From Niastella caeni (GTDB lineage Bacteria > Bacteroidota > Bacteroidia > Chitinophagales > Chitinophagaceae): a stretch of DNA of 64,000 bases. The position numbers and the translations under genes were made by a program. Below, piece after piece: positions 35,513-44,046 of this stretch. The stretch's first letter is position 1. Each line of letters begins with the position of its first letter. The notes below the pieces were generated by a model. The model was not told the DNA's origin. It saw only the letters and a program-made list of their open reading frames with translations, and did not search any database. The DNA lies in assembly GCF_004834005.1 (NCBI RefSeq), contig NZ_STFF01000008.1:62001-126000 (forward strand), in the 5' to 3' direction.

Positions 35513-36883
35513 ATGATTCGTTTCTCCCCACCTTATATCGATGATGACATAATCAAAGAAGTAACTACTATTCTGCAAAGCGGTTGGCTTACTACTGGCC
35601 CCGCTACAAGGCAGCTTGAGAAGGAAATGGCCTCTTTTTGCAATGTCGAACATGCATTGGCCGTAAACTCGGCTACATCCGGTATGATACTTATGTTGCA
35701 CTGGTATGGTATAACTAAAGGCGATGAAGTTATTGTGCCAGCCTATACATACTGCGCTACAGCACTTGCCGTAATGCATGTAGGCGCTAAGCCGGTTATG
35801 GTTGATGTGGGAAGTGATTTTAATATTGATTGCCAGAAAATAAAGGAAGCCATTACCGAAAAAACAAAAGCAATTATTGCAGTTGATTTCGCGGGTTGGC
35901 CTTGCGACTACGATGCCATATACAGCATAGTAAATGATGACGCAATAAAAAATAAATTTCAGCCTGCAACGGATGCGCAACGGCAATTGGGAAGAATAAT
36001 GATCATGGATGATGCGGCCCATGCTTTAGGTGCAACCTATAAAAACAAACCTATTGGCTCCTGTGCCGACATCACTGTGTTTTCATTGCATGCAGTAAAA
36101 AATATAACTTCTGCCGAAGGGGGCGTTATTGCGCTGAACCTGCCCGCTCCTTTCAATAACGAAGAAACATACAACACGCTTCGGGTGTGGAGTTTGAATG
36201 GCCAAACGAAAGACGCCTTTACAAAAGCCAAAGCAGGCGCCTGGCAATACGATGTAATATACCCAGGTTTCAAAATGAATATGCCTGATGTTTTGGCTGC
36301 GGTTGCGCTGGCGCAATTCAAGAAGTATGAAAACCTGTTGCTGATTGAAAGAAAACGGGTGTTTGATTTCTATACCAACATTTTTTCAAAATACGATTGG
36401 GCAATTTGTCCGCCATATCAGCAATCTGGTTGTACTTCTTCGTACCATTTGTATCCCTTACGGATCAAAAATATTAGTGAAGAAGACCGTAACAAAATTA
36501 TCGAAAGCATTGCTGGCCGGTCTGTTGCTGTGAATGTGCATTTTACACCATTGCCCATGCTTACTGTTTTCAAACAAGCGGGGTATGATATAAAGGAATA
36601 TCCTTCAGCTTATAATTTATATAGTAACGAAATATCGTTGCCTATTTATCCGCAGTTGAACGATGACCAGTGTAAAACAGTTACTGAAGCGGTTATTGAA
36701 TCGGTGAAAGAACTGCGGCCGGTTAAAACCCTGCTTCATTCCATCTTGTTCCCGATACTGATATTGATGGGCGGGTTCGATTATACAAGTGTATCTGAGG
36801 AGAATAATGAGGAAGAATCATATTCCTACATGGAAGGCTTTGCGAAGCGGAAAACAGGCCGCTATTACCGGATTGCCGGTTAG
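35513..36883 (+). CDS. DegT/DnrJ/EryC1/StrS aminotransferase with unusual C-terminal tail
   Basis: PLP-dependent aminotransferase acting on a UDP-4-keto sugar. The fold is shown by FSPPYIDDDIIKEVTTILQSGW, VNSATSGMILML, VPAYTYCATALAVMHVGAKPV, IMDDAAHALGATYKNKPIG and VFSLHAVKNITSAEGG, where the Lys forms the PLP aldimine. The usual length is about 370-400 residues; this protein has 456. The tail from about residue 402 has a hydrophobic stretch (LLHSILFPILILMGGF) and then an acidic, Ser-rich end; I cannot assign it to a domain, and it may reflect a lost stop codon. HAVKN resembles aminotransferases that make axial 4-amino sugars (WcfR-like), but that is only suggestive. Confidence 0.85.
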   Translation: MIRFSPPYIDDDIIKEVTTILQSGWLTTGPATRQLEKEMASFCNVEHALAVNSATSGMILMLHWYGITKGDEVIVPAYTYCATALAVMHVGAKPVMVDVGSDFNIDCQKIKEAITEKTKAIIAVDFAGWPCDYDAIYSIVNDDAIKNKFQPATDAQRQLGRIMIMDDAAHALGATYKNKPIGSCADITVFSLHAVKNITSAEGGVIALNLPAPFNNEETYNTLRVWSLNGQTKDAFTKAKAGAWQYDVIYPGFKMNMPDVLAAVALAQFKKYENLLLIERKRVFDFYTNIFSKYDWAICPPYQQSGCTSSYHLYPLRIKNISEEDRNKIIESIAGRSVAVNVHFTPLPMLTVFKQAGYDIKEYPSAYNLYSNEISLPIYPQLNDDQCKTVTEAVIESVKELRPVKTLLHSILFPILILMGGFDYTSVSEENNEEESYSYMEGFAKRKTGRYYRIAG

Positions 36884-37075
36884 TCCTAAACGATGTAGCG
36901 CATTAATACTATAGTTTCTAATTGGTTTTTAATGCTGTGACTAATTATAAATTGCGCATCAGATATAAATATGTAATTTTACATGATTATATTTGATGCG
37001 CTTTTCGTATGCCTGCCTGATTTGTATTGATTGAAAGTCAATTAATATCCGTTCTATTGAATGCCTTGAATAATT

Positions 37076-37702
37076 ATGTCGCATACCAACCGAGTTTTTT
37101 TGTATGGAGCCAGTGGTCATGCCAAGGTGATTTGTGAAATTCTGGAAGCCCGGCATCGTACGCCCGGCGGACTGATTGATGATAATCCGCTTGTAACTTC
37201 CTTACTGGAATATCCTGTTTATCATAATTTACAGGAAGTTGTCCTGACAACGGATGACCATTTTATCATTTCCATAGGTAATAACCGCATTCGTAAAGCA
37301 GTTGCTGCAAAATTAAATGCAGTGAAATTTACCAGTGCAATTCATCCAGCTGCTGTAATTTCGCCGCGCAGTTCAGTAGGCGAGGGTACAGTTGTTATGG
37401 CAAATGTTACTGTAAATGCGCAAAGCAACATCGGCAATCATGTTATCTTAAACACCAATTGTTCCATTGATCACGATTGCATAGTGGAAGACTTTGTACA
37501 TATTTCTCCGAATGTTGCACTGGCGGGAAATGTACAGGTAGGGGAAGGAACGCATATTGGCATTGGGGCCTGTGTTTTGCAGAATATTCGTATAGGCAAA
37601 TGGGTAACGATAGGAGCGGGCGCAGTGATCATACGGGATGTTCCCGATTATGCTGTTGTGGTTGGAAATCCGGGAAGAGTAATAAAAACGAATAAGCCCT
37701 GA
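37076..37702 (+). CDS. PglD/NeuD-type sugar O/N-acetyltransferase
   Basis: Left-handed beta-helix acetyltransferase of 208 residues that N-acetylates the 4-amino group of a UDP-amino sugar. The N-terminal Rossmann-like part (RVFLYGASGHAKVICEILEA, GGLIDDNP) binds the UDP-sugar, and the hexapeptide repeats (VGEGTVVMANVTVNAQSNIG, GKWVTIGAGAVIIRDVPDYA) form the beta-helix. NTNCSIDHDCIVEDFVHISP contains the catalytic His. It fits between two aminotransferase genes and upstream of PglF-like dehydratase, supporting a bacillosamine-like pathway. Confidence 0.9.
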   Translation: MSHTNRVFLYGASGHAKVICEILEARHRTPGGLIDDNPLVTSLLEYPVYHNLQEVVLTTDDHFIISIGNNRIRKAVAAKLNAVKFTSAIHPAAVISPRSSVGEGTVVMANVTVNAQSNIGNHVILNTNCSIDHDCIVEDFVHISPNVALAGNVQVGEGTHIGIGACVLQNIRIGKWVTIGAGAVIIRDVPDYAVVVGNPGRVIKTNKP

Positions 37703-37757
37703 TATTTTATATAAAAATATTTTGCGGATAATAATAAATTAATCTGTTTGGTGGAAC

Positions 37758-37784
37758 TTGTTTTATCTGCAAAAGCGTTATAAT
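37758..37784 (+). promoter_or_regulatory. Possible promoter before the PglE-like gene
   Basis: TTGTTT (37758-37763), 15 bp, TATAAT (37779-37784), then 23 bp to the ATG at 37808. This resembles a sigma-70-like element and the Bacteroidota -33/-7 spacing loosely; no exact TAnnTTTG copy is present. Confidence 0.25.
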
Positions 37785-37807
37785 TTGCTAATTTAAGTTG
37801 CATTTCA

Positions 37808-39022
37808 ATGAAAGAGAAAATCTGGTTGTCGTCCCCGCATATGGGAGAAAAGGAAATGGAGTATGTTCAGGAAGCATTTGCTACAAACTGGATTGCGCCG
37901 CTCGGCCCCAATGTAAATGGTTTGGAACATGATCTGGAAGCCTTTTTAGGAAAAAAAGTGCATGTGGCAGCACTGAGTTCTGGTACAGCCGCCATACATT
38001 TGGCATTGGTGATCCTGGGCGTTAAGGCCGGTGATGAAGTGATCTGCCAGTCTATGACCTTCTCTGCCTCAGCCAACCCTATTGTTTACCAGGGAGCTTC
38101 TCCTGTTTTTATTGATAGTGAGGAAACTACCTGGAACATGTCGCCCGAATTTCTCGAACTAGCTATACAGGACCGCATAAAACATGGCAAAAAGCCGAAA
38201 GCTATCATCGTGGTGCATTTGTACGGTATGCCAGCTCGTATGAATGAGATAATGGCCATTGCCCGCCGTTACGAAATACCCGTTATTGAGGATGCCGCTG
38301 AAGCGCTGGGTTCAACATATAAAGGACAGGCCGTAGGCACTTTTGGCGATATTGGTATTCTTTCTTTTAATGGCAATAAAATAATAACTACTTCTGGTGG
38401 CGGCGCGCTCATTTCTGCCAATGCAGAGTATGTAAAACAAGCCCGCTTTTTAGCTACCCAGGCCCGCGACCATGCCCCGCATTATCAACATTCGCATATT
38501 GGTTACAATTATAGAATGAGTAATGTATGTGCCGGTATTGGCCGGGGGCAAATGGAGGTTTTACCAAACCGGGTAGCCCAACGCCGGTATAATTTTGATT
38601 TTTATAAAAAGGCACTGGCCGACGTAAAGGGGATACAATTTATTGCCGACCCCGGTGAAGAATTTTACTCCAATCACTGGTTATCTACCATCCTGGTCGA
38701 CAGCAATGAGTTTTCGATCATCGATATTCAAAACGCCCTTCATGAAGACAATATTGACTGCCGGCCGTTATGGAAGCCCATGCATTTACAGCCCGTTTTT
38801 AAAAGTGCGCTTTATTTTGGCAATGGCGTAAGCGAACGCTTGTTCAATAGCGGGTTATGCCTTCCTTCAGGGTCAAATTTGACCGACGGGGAACTGAACA
38901 GGGTTGTAAGCCGCATAAGGGAAGTGGTGAATGTGAAAAAATCATCTAAAAATATTGCTGATAATCCAATTTCTTGCGTAACTTTCGCCCTGATATCAGT
39001 ACTTCTCTCTATTATCCTATGA
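37808..39022 (+). CDS. PglE/DegT-type UDP-4-amino-sugar aminotransferase
   Basis: PLP-dependent aminotransferase of 404 residues that converts the 4-keto product of the PglF-like enzyme into a 4-amino sugar. It opens KIWLSSPHMGEKEMEYVQEA, followed by ATNWIAPLGPNVNGLEHDLE, SSGTAAIHLALVILGV, CQSMTFSASANPIVYQGASP, VVHLYGMPARMNEIM, IEDAAEALGSTYKGQAVGTF and LSFNGNKIITTSGGG with the PLP lysine. These match PglE-type proteins. The last about 28 residues (after VNVKKSSKN) are an extra hydrophobic tail (TFALISVLLSIIL), encoded by the start of the C/T-rich region that follows, so the true functional end is uncertain. Confidence 0.88.
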   Translation: MKEKIWLSSPHMGEKEMEYVQEAFATNWIAPLGPNVNGLEHDLEAFLGKKVHVAALSSGTAAIHLALVILGVKAGDEVICQSMTFSASANPIVYQGASPVFIDSEETTWNMSPEFLELAIQDRIKHGKKPKAIIVVHLYGMPARMNEIMAIARRYEIPVIEDAAEALGSTYKGQAVGTFGDIGILSFNGNKIITTSGGGALISANAEYVKQARFLATQARDHAPHYQHSHIGYNYRMSNVCAGIGRGQMEVLPNRVAQRRYNFDFYKKALADVKGIQFIADPGEEFYSNHWLSTILVDSNEFSIIDIQNALHEDNIDCRPLWKPMHLQPVFKSALYFGNGVSERLFNSGLCLPSGSNLTDGELNRVVSRIREVVNVKKSSKNIADNPISCVTFALISVLLSIIL

Positions 39023-39411
39023 ATGTCACTCTTAATATCTGATAGTAGTAATCCTTTACGAAATATAACCACTAACCAGGAATCTCATTAATCCTGATGT
39101 GTCCATTCGATCCTTTGAAATGTCTCCCTTTACAAATCCATCTTTTGTCCTCCTTATTAGTCACATTGGTAACCTGCTATATATCAATATCCTGATGTAA
39201 TGCCGTTTATATGTTGATGTTTCTGTGGTAATCCTTTGAACTTCCTGCTATTACAATCCATTTTCTGTGCATTGGTTTAACCTGCATCCATATTTCCTGC
39301 GTAATATCCATTTCGCCGTGACCATCCTTTGCTTATCGCTCATGGTGTTTCCATTTTTTCCTGAAAATCCGCGTTCGGAACAATCAACCTTGTAAACACA
39401 TTGCCAGTAGC
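39023..39411 (+). promoter_or_regulatory. C/T-rich repeat leader before the PglF-like gene
   Basis: Non-coding, pyrimidine-rich, with degenerate units starting ATCCTTT at 39051, 39110, 39231 and 39324. The 39110 and 39231 units align over about 70 bases: ATCCTTTGAA, then TTACA(A)ATCCA, TTTTnTGT, CATTGGT and AACCTGC appear in the same order. ATCCTGATGT occurs at 39091 and 39189. The composition extends back into the tail of the preceding gene (from about 38,960). A similar AATCCTTTCGAAT word occurs in the leader at 15,190. Function is unknown; a Rho/antitermination leader is the leading idea. Confidence 0.6.
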
Positions 39412-41394
39412 ATGAAGCAGTTTTTGTCATTCTCCAGACCAGTCCCCAGGTGGGTTATATTAATCCTCGATCTGGTAATTACCGGATTCGCCTTTACGTT
39501 GTCTTATTTTGTCGTAAAGCAGTTTGAGTTTTCTGAAATACTGCGCGGACACTTTTTTATATATACCATTCTGTATTGTTTAATATCGCTGCCGGTATTT
39601 TATTGCATGCGCATTCATACAGGCATGCTCCGCTTTTCGAATGTTTACGACATGATGCGGATCTCCCTGGCTGTATTAATTGCCGGGGTTCTATACCCAA
39701 TTGCGGTAGTATTTATCGTAAACCGCGAGTACCACATTAATTCGCTCAACATTCCCGGTGTATTGCTGATCAACTTTTTTATCAGCTGCACGGCCCACAT
39801 GATGGTGCGCTCTATGGTTCGCGGGTTTTATTACTATGTAAAGCATAACTCAATTGTTTTAAAGGAAAACGTATTAATATACGGAAGCGATACAGAGGCT
39901 ATGCTGGTAAAGCAGGCCATTGAGTCGAGCATTACCAACAAGTTTGTAATAGCCGGTTTTGTTGAAACAGATATTAATAAGGCCAACGTTTCTATTCAGC
40001 AGAAAAAAGTTTACCATATCAGGGAGCTGCCGTTGCTGAAAACAAAGAAGAAGATCGATAAGCTGATATTGATGAACGAACAGCTCGATAGCAAGGATAA
40101 AAAAGTGGTGATTGAAAAGTGTTTGCAATTCGGTATTAAAGTGCTTACCGTTCCTCCTTCTGATCAATGGATCTACGGTAAACTCAGCTTGAAGCAAATT
40201 CAGGAATTGCGTATTGAAGATCTGTTACAGCGCGAACCCATTATTATCAATAACGAACAAATATCCAGCGAGCTTACCGGTAAAAGGATCCTGATCACCG
40301 GAGCGGCCGGTTCTATTGGTTCTGAAATCGTACGCCAGGTATTATCCTTTAATCCGGAAATGGTAGTACTATGCGATGCGGCTGAATCGCCTTTGCATGA
40401 AATGCAACTGGAAGTAGAAGAAAAGTTCCCCGATGCTAATATAAAAGTGTTCATTGGCAATATTCGCGACCGCAACCGGATGCAGATCCCTTTCCGGGAA
40501 TATCGCCCGCATTTTGTATTCCATGCTGCCGCTTATAAGCACGTGCCAATGATGGAAAGACATCCGTCGGAAGCCATTCTCACGAACGTAATGGGAACAA
40601 AGATCATTGCCGACCTGAGTGTTTTATACAACGTACATAAGTTTGTAATGATCTCAACCGATAAGGCGGTGAACCCAACCAATGTAATGGGAACCTCCAA
40701 GCGGATTGCGGAGATGTATGTACAATCTTTGAGCAGCGTAGCCGACAATCTTGTAGATCAAACCATTATGGGCCTCATTAATGGCGATGGCAAGATCAGT
40801 TCGAGCGGAACCAAAACCAAATTCATTACTACCCGTTTTGGCAATGTGCTGGGGTCGAATGGTTCTGTAATTCCACGGTTCAGACAACAAATTCAACAGG
40901 GCGGACCGGTGACTGTTACGCATCCTGAGATCACACGTTATTTTATGACCATCCCAGAAGCAGTGCAACTGGTAATGGAAGCTGCTATAATGGGTAAGGG
41001 TGCAGAAATATTTGTGTTTGACATGGGTAAACCGGTGAAGATCGTTGATCTGGCGCTGAAGATGATCCGTTTGGCCGGCTTAACGCCCGATGAAGATATC
41101 AAGATCGTTTACTCTGGCTTACGTCCGGGCGAAAAGTTGTACGAAGAATTACTGAACGAGAAAGAGAAAACATTACCTACCCATCACGAGAAAATTAAAA
41201 TTGCCAAAGTTATACCTTGTTCTCATAAAGTTGTAAGAGATATTGAAGAGTTGATCAGCATGAGCAGACTCGAAGATAATTACGGTATTGTTAGGAAAAT
41301 GAAGGAGCTCGTGCCTGAATACAAGAGCAAGAATTCGCAATACGAAAAACTCGATTTACAACTTAATAAGGCCTATACAGCGGCCGCCGATTGA
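39412..41394 (+). CDS. PglF-like UDP-N-acetylglucosamine 4,6-dehydratase (membrane)
   Basis: Makes UDP-4-keto-6-deoxy-GlcNAc, the precursor of bacillosamine and related 4-amino sugars. The 660-residue protein has four N-terminal transmembrane helices (residues about 14-145), a CoA-binding-like Rossmann region (ENVLIYGSDTEAMLVKQA), and the SDR catalytic domain. The latter has ILITGAAGSIGSEIVRQVLS (about residue 290), VFHAAAYKHVPMMERHP and VMISTDKAVNPTNVMGTSKR, with the S-T-D-K and M-x-x-x-K sets that replace the usual Tyr in PglF. NGDGKISSSGTKTKFI is a slight insert compared with other family members. A terminator follows the gene. Confidence 0.93.
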   Translation: MKQFLSFSRPVPRWVILILDLVITGFAFTLSYFVVKQFEFSEILRGHFFIYTILYCLISLPVFYCMRIHTGMLRFSNVYDMMRISLAVLIAGVLYPIAVVFIVNREYHINSLNIPGVLLINFFISCTAHMMVRSMVRGFYYYVKHNSIVLKENVLIYGSDTEAMLVKQAIESSITNKFVIAGFVETDINKANVSIQQKKVYHIRELPLLKTKKKIDKLILMNEQLDSKDKKVVIEKCLQFGIKVLTVPPSDQWIYGKLSLKQIQELRIEDLLQREPIIINNEQISSELTGKRILITGAAGSIGSEIVRQVLSFNPEMVVLCDAAESPLHEMQLEVEEKFPDANIKVFIGNIRDRNRMQIPFREYRPHFVFHAAAYKHVPMMERHPSEAILTNVMGTKIIADLSVLYNVHKFVMISTDKAVNPTNVMGTSKRIAEMYVQSLSSVADNLVDQTIMGLINGDGKISSSGTKTKFITTRFGNVLGSNGSVIPRFRQQIQQGGPVTVTHPEITRYFMTIPEAVQLVMEAAIMGKGAEIFVFDMGKPVKIVDLALKMIRLAGLTPDEDIKIVYSGLRPGEKLYEELLNEKEKTLPTHHEKIKIAKVIPCSHKVVRDIEELISMSRLEDNYGIVRKMKELVPEYKSKNSQYEKLDLQLNKAYTAAAD

Positions 41395-41408
41395 AACACC
41401 AACCACTA

Positions 41409-41482
41409 CAGGCAGCAACCATAGTATATTGATGGGACCCGCTATACAATGTATTATGATGGTTGTTGCCTGTTCCTTTTTT
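41409..41482 (+). terminator. Intrinsic terminator after the PglF-like gene
   Basis: Arms CAGGCAGCAACCAT (41409-41422) and ATGGTTGTTGCCTG (41459-41472) pair over 14 bp with one G-T pair, followed by TTCCTTTTTT. The 36-nt loop is long for a terminator, but stem and U-tract are convincing. The deacetylase genes downstream therefore probably have their own promoter or need antitermination. Confidence 0.75.
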
Positions 41483-41754
41483 ATTATTTGCCCTGTTTGC
41501 AATTCCTGAGATAAATTGCTTACTTGCGGCCGCACAAACCCAGGTATCTTCACCGACCTCTTTATCTGAGGAAAACCTATTGATATTCCATTGTAGCCGC
41601 AGGAAATAACCTGTTTTGGTTGCCTGACTTTTTCAGCAAAAAGGATATCTTTCTATTCAACACGAGTCGGGTTATTAAGGTCGGCGTGCAAATTTGCACC
41701 GGCTTCTGCCCAGTCGATAATATAGTAATTATTAATTAAACAAATGTCCCAGTC
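41483..41754 (+). promoter_or_regulatory. Leader of the deacetylase pair with a 14-bp palindrome
   Basis: No coding potential. A perfect palindrome GTGCAAATTTGCAC lies at 41686-41699, within GGC...CGG flanks, 55 bp before the ATG at 41755. It may be an operator for a dimeric regulator. The stretch before it (41500-41640) is again rich in C and T. Confidence 0.4.
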
Positions 41755-42585
41755 ATGGTATACATTATAATACCAGCAGCATTCCTGGTAATCAGCTTTA
41801 TTTTAATGTACTTGTATGCGGGCCCTTTTTTTAAAGGATTACCCGTGCTGGTTTATCATAAGATCAGCAGTACAAAAAAGCCTGATTTTTTAACAGTTGC
41901 CACTTCCCGCATGCGTGAGCACCTCGAGTACATCACAAAAAAGGGCTACAATACTATTTTCATCAGCGACATGATCGATTACATCGAGAAGGGAACGCCA
42001 TTACCGCCAAAACCGCTCATGATCACCCTGGATGACGGTTTCAGGGATAATTATACCGACTTGTATCCATTATTAAAGGAATTCAACTGCAGGGCGAATA
42101 TCTTTATCGTTGCCGGTTTTGTTCAAACCCCCGATAACCTGGGACCGCGTGCGGAAGGGGAGTTTATGCTGGTGGAAGAAGCAAAGACCATTTGCAAAGA
42201 CCATGTTCAATATGGATTGCATACGATGTATCACCAGAGCTATCACAAGATGACACTGGAAGAAATTGATGAAGACATGCGCATCTCGAAAAAGCGGCTC
42301 GATGACCTGGGAATTCCTTATCAGCCCTGTTTCGCTTATTCTTTTGCCGCTTACATGAAAGATGATGCTGTAAAGCAAAAGGCTATGTTCGGCATCTTAA
42401 AAAAGCATGGGGTACGGTATGCCTTTAAAGTAGGAGACAGGTTAAATAAAATGCCCATGAAAAATATGAACAGGTTATTGCTTAACCGGTTGCATATGAA
42501 CGGCGCCTATTCCATGTTTAAATTCAGAATGGCCCTGTTTGGCTTTATACGAGTTGTACAACGGTTCGAGCGCATATTGAAATAA
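41755..42585 (+). CDS. Membrane-anchored polysaccharide deacetylase (first of a pair)
   Basis: NodB-type deacetylase of 276 residues held by one N-terminal helix (VYIIIPAAFLVISFILMYLY). LPVLVYHKIS begins the catalytic domain; MITLDDGFRDNYT carries the TxDDG metal/base motif; YGLHTMYHQSYHKM carries the H-T-x-x-H zinc-binding motif. The domain is expected on the periplasmic side, to trim acetyl groups from the chain or lipid-linked units. It is a close paralogue of the next gene product and lies 33 bp upstream of it. Confidence 0.9.
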   Translation: MVYIIIPAAFLVISFILMYLYAGPFFKGLPVLVYHKISSTKKPDFLTVATSRMREHLEYITKKGYNTIFISDMIDYIEKGTPLPPKPLMITLDDGFRDNYTDLYPLLKEFNCRANIFIVAGFVQTPDNLGPRAEGEFMLVEEAKTICKDHVQYGLHTMYHQSYHKMTLEEIDEDMRISKKRLDDLGIPYQPCFAYSFAAYMKDDAVKQKAMFGILKKHGVRYAFKVGDRLNKMPMKNMNRLLLNRLHMNGAYSMFKFRMALFGFIRVVQRFERILK

Positions 42586-42618
42586 TAAGGGATTACCCGG
42601 TAAAATGATATATAAGTA

Positions 42619-43446
42619 ATGGTATATTCAATAATAGCTGTATTAATAATAATTGTAATTGCCCTTTTCATTGTTAGGATGGCGTCTGGTTTTGGCGGAT
42701 TGCCGGTGTTGAATTATCATAAAATAAGCAGTGGTAACGATCCCGATTTTCTTACAGTAACCACGGGCCAGTTGCGCCAGCATTTTGATTACTTGAACAA
42801 GAACGGCTATACAACTATTTTTATAAGTGAATTGCTGGAACATGTGGAACATAAGAAGCCACTGCCCGCCAAACCTGTAATGATCACCCTCGATGATGGC
42901 TACAGGGATAATTTTACCAGCCTTTACCCGCTCCTGAAAGAGTATAATATTAAAGCGAACATTTTCCTGGTGGCCGGTTTTATTCAATCCCCGGATAATA
43001 AGTACATCCACCCGAATCCAATGGGGGAGTTCATGCATGTTGAGGATGCGCTTATAATGAGTAAGGACATGGTACAGTTCGGGTTACATACTTACAGTCA
43101 CCAGAGCTATTCAAAATTGAGCCTGCCTGAAATTGAAGCCGATATTTGTCAAACAAAAGAACGTTTGCAGGAATTAGGCATACCCGTGCAGCCTTGCCAT
43201 GCCTATACTTTTGGCGCTTACAACCAAAAGAACGACAATAAGCGGGAGGCCATGTTCGGGTTGTTGAAGCAAAATGATATCCGTATGGCGTTTAGGGTAA
43301 GTAATTGGGTTGATAAAATACCCGTAAGAAATAAGTTATTTATCAGCCGTATTCATGTGAGCGGGTTATTTCCGTTCTGGAAATTTAAGGTAGCCGTGCG
43401 GGGTTTTATAAAGGTCTTTAACCGGTTCGAAAAAATTTTCAAATAG
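42619..43446 (+). CDS. Membrane-anchored polysaccharide deacetylase (second of a pair)
   Basis: Paralogue of the preceding protein, 275 residues, with an N-terminal anchor (SIIAVLIIIVIALFIVRMA). LPVLNYHKISSGNDPDFLTV, MITLDDGYRDNFTSLYPLLK and FGLHTYSHQSYSKL correspond to the same catalytic motifs, so both copies look active. Sequence blocks such as KANIFLVAGFIQSPDN are also kept. This is the last gene of the polysaccharide locus; a terminator follows 112 bp later. Confidence 0.9.
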   Translation: MVYSIIAVLIIIVIALFIVRMASGFGGLPVLNYHKISSGNDPDFLTVTTGQLRQHFDYLNKNGYTTIFISELLEHVEHKKPLPAKPVMITLDDGYRDNFTSLYPLLKEYNIKANIFLVAGFIQSPDNKYIHPNPMGEFMHVEDALIMSKDMVQFGLHTYSHQSYSKLSLPEIEADICQTKERLQELGIPVQPCHAYTFGAYNQKNDNKREAMFGLLKQNDIRMAFRVSNWVDKIPVRNKLFISRIHVSGLFPFWKFKVAVRGFIKVFNRFEKIFK

Positions 43447-43557
43447 ATCTCCCATGGTTGTAAATGAGTAATTAGCGGCAGCTTAAATTGTTTCTGATAC
43501 AGTTAATTGTGCCGGCAGAGTCGTTAGAAATTTTCTCTTTACATATTATATCTGCAT

Positions 43558-43603
43558 TGCCAGTTTTATTAAAATTATTTTTAATGAGACTGGCATTTTT
43601 TTT
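43558..43603 (+). terminator. Strong terminator closing the exopolysaccharide locus
   Basis: TGCCAGT (43558-43564) pairs with ACTGGCA (43589-43595), with ATTAAAA/TTTTTAAT pairing inside, and is followed by eight T. This marks the end of the 28-kb locus. Confidence 0.88.
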
Positions 43604-44046
43604 CTCCTTTCAGCTCCTTTGTGTGTTGTATTTTTTGCTTCCCGGGACTATTACATTTTCTCAATTTTTTTCTTAGTTCACTGTTAACCAGTCGTTTTCC
43701 CCAATGGGATAAGAATAATTACCTATTGTAAAGTGGTACAATCTCCATAATAGAATAGTACATTCCTGCCGTAGTTATACGAAACTCTGCTGCTTTTTGG
43801 AATCTATTTTTTTGTATCATACTTTTTTTAATACCACGCTGTTTATAATATAGACTAACACGGAAGTATGTTCTATGAAATAATGATTTTAAAAAAAGAC
43901 GAAAAATGTGTTACATATACCAATTCAAAAGTATGTGTTGACTTTAGTCTAATTTTTTATGATTATTTTATCTGACATGTTTTCAGGCATCATAATTGTT
44001 AGCTTAATCGTGAAACTACTCTTTAAGAAAAACGTAAAATATCCCT
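43604..44046. other. Gap between the exopolysaccharide locus and the G8 protein gene
   Basis: A/T-rich. Its first 80 bases are C/T-rich (CTCCTTTCAGCTCCTTTG), and it must contain the promoter of the gene at 44047. No repeat, RNA gene or convincing coding frame was seen; the short frames here have no recognisable product. Confidence 0.5.

Noticed and set aside
43488..43676. Small 62-residue open frame after the deacetylase genes
   Set aside because: It overlaps the strong terminator at 43558-43603, is low-complexity and matches nothing recognisable.
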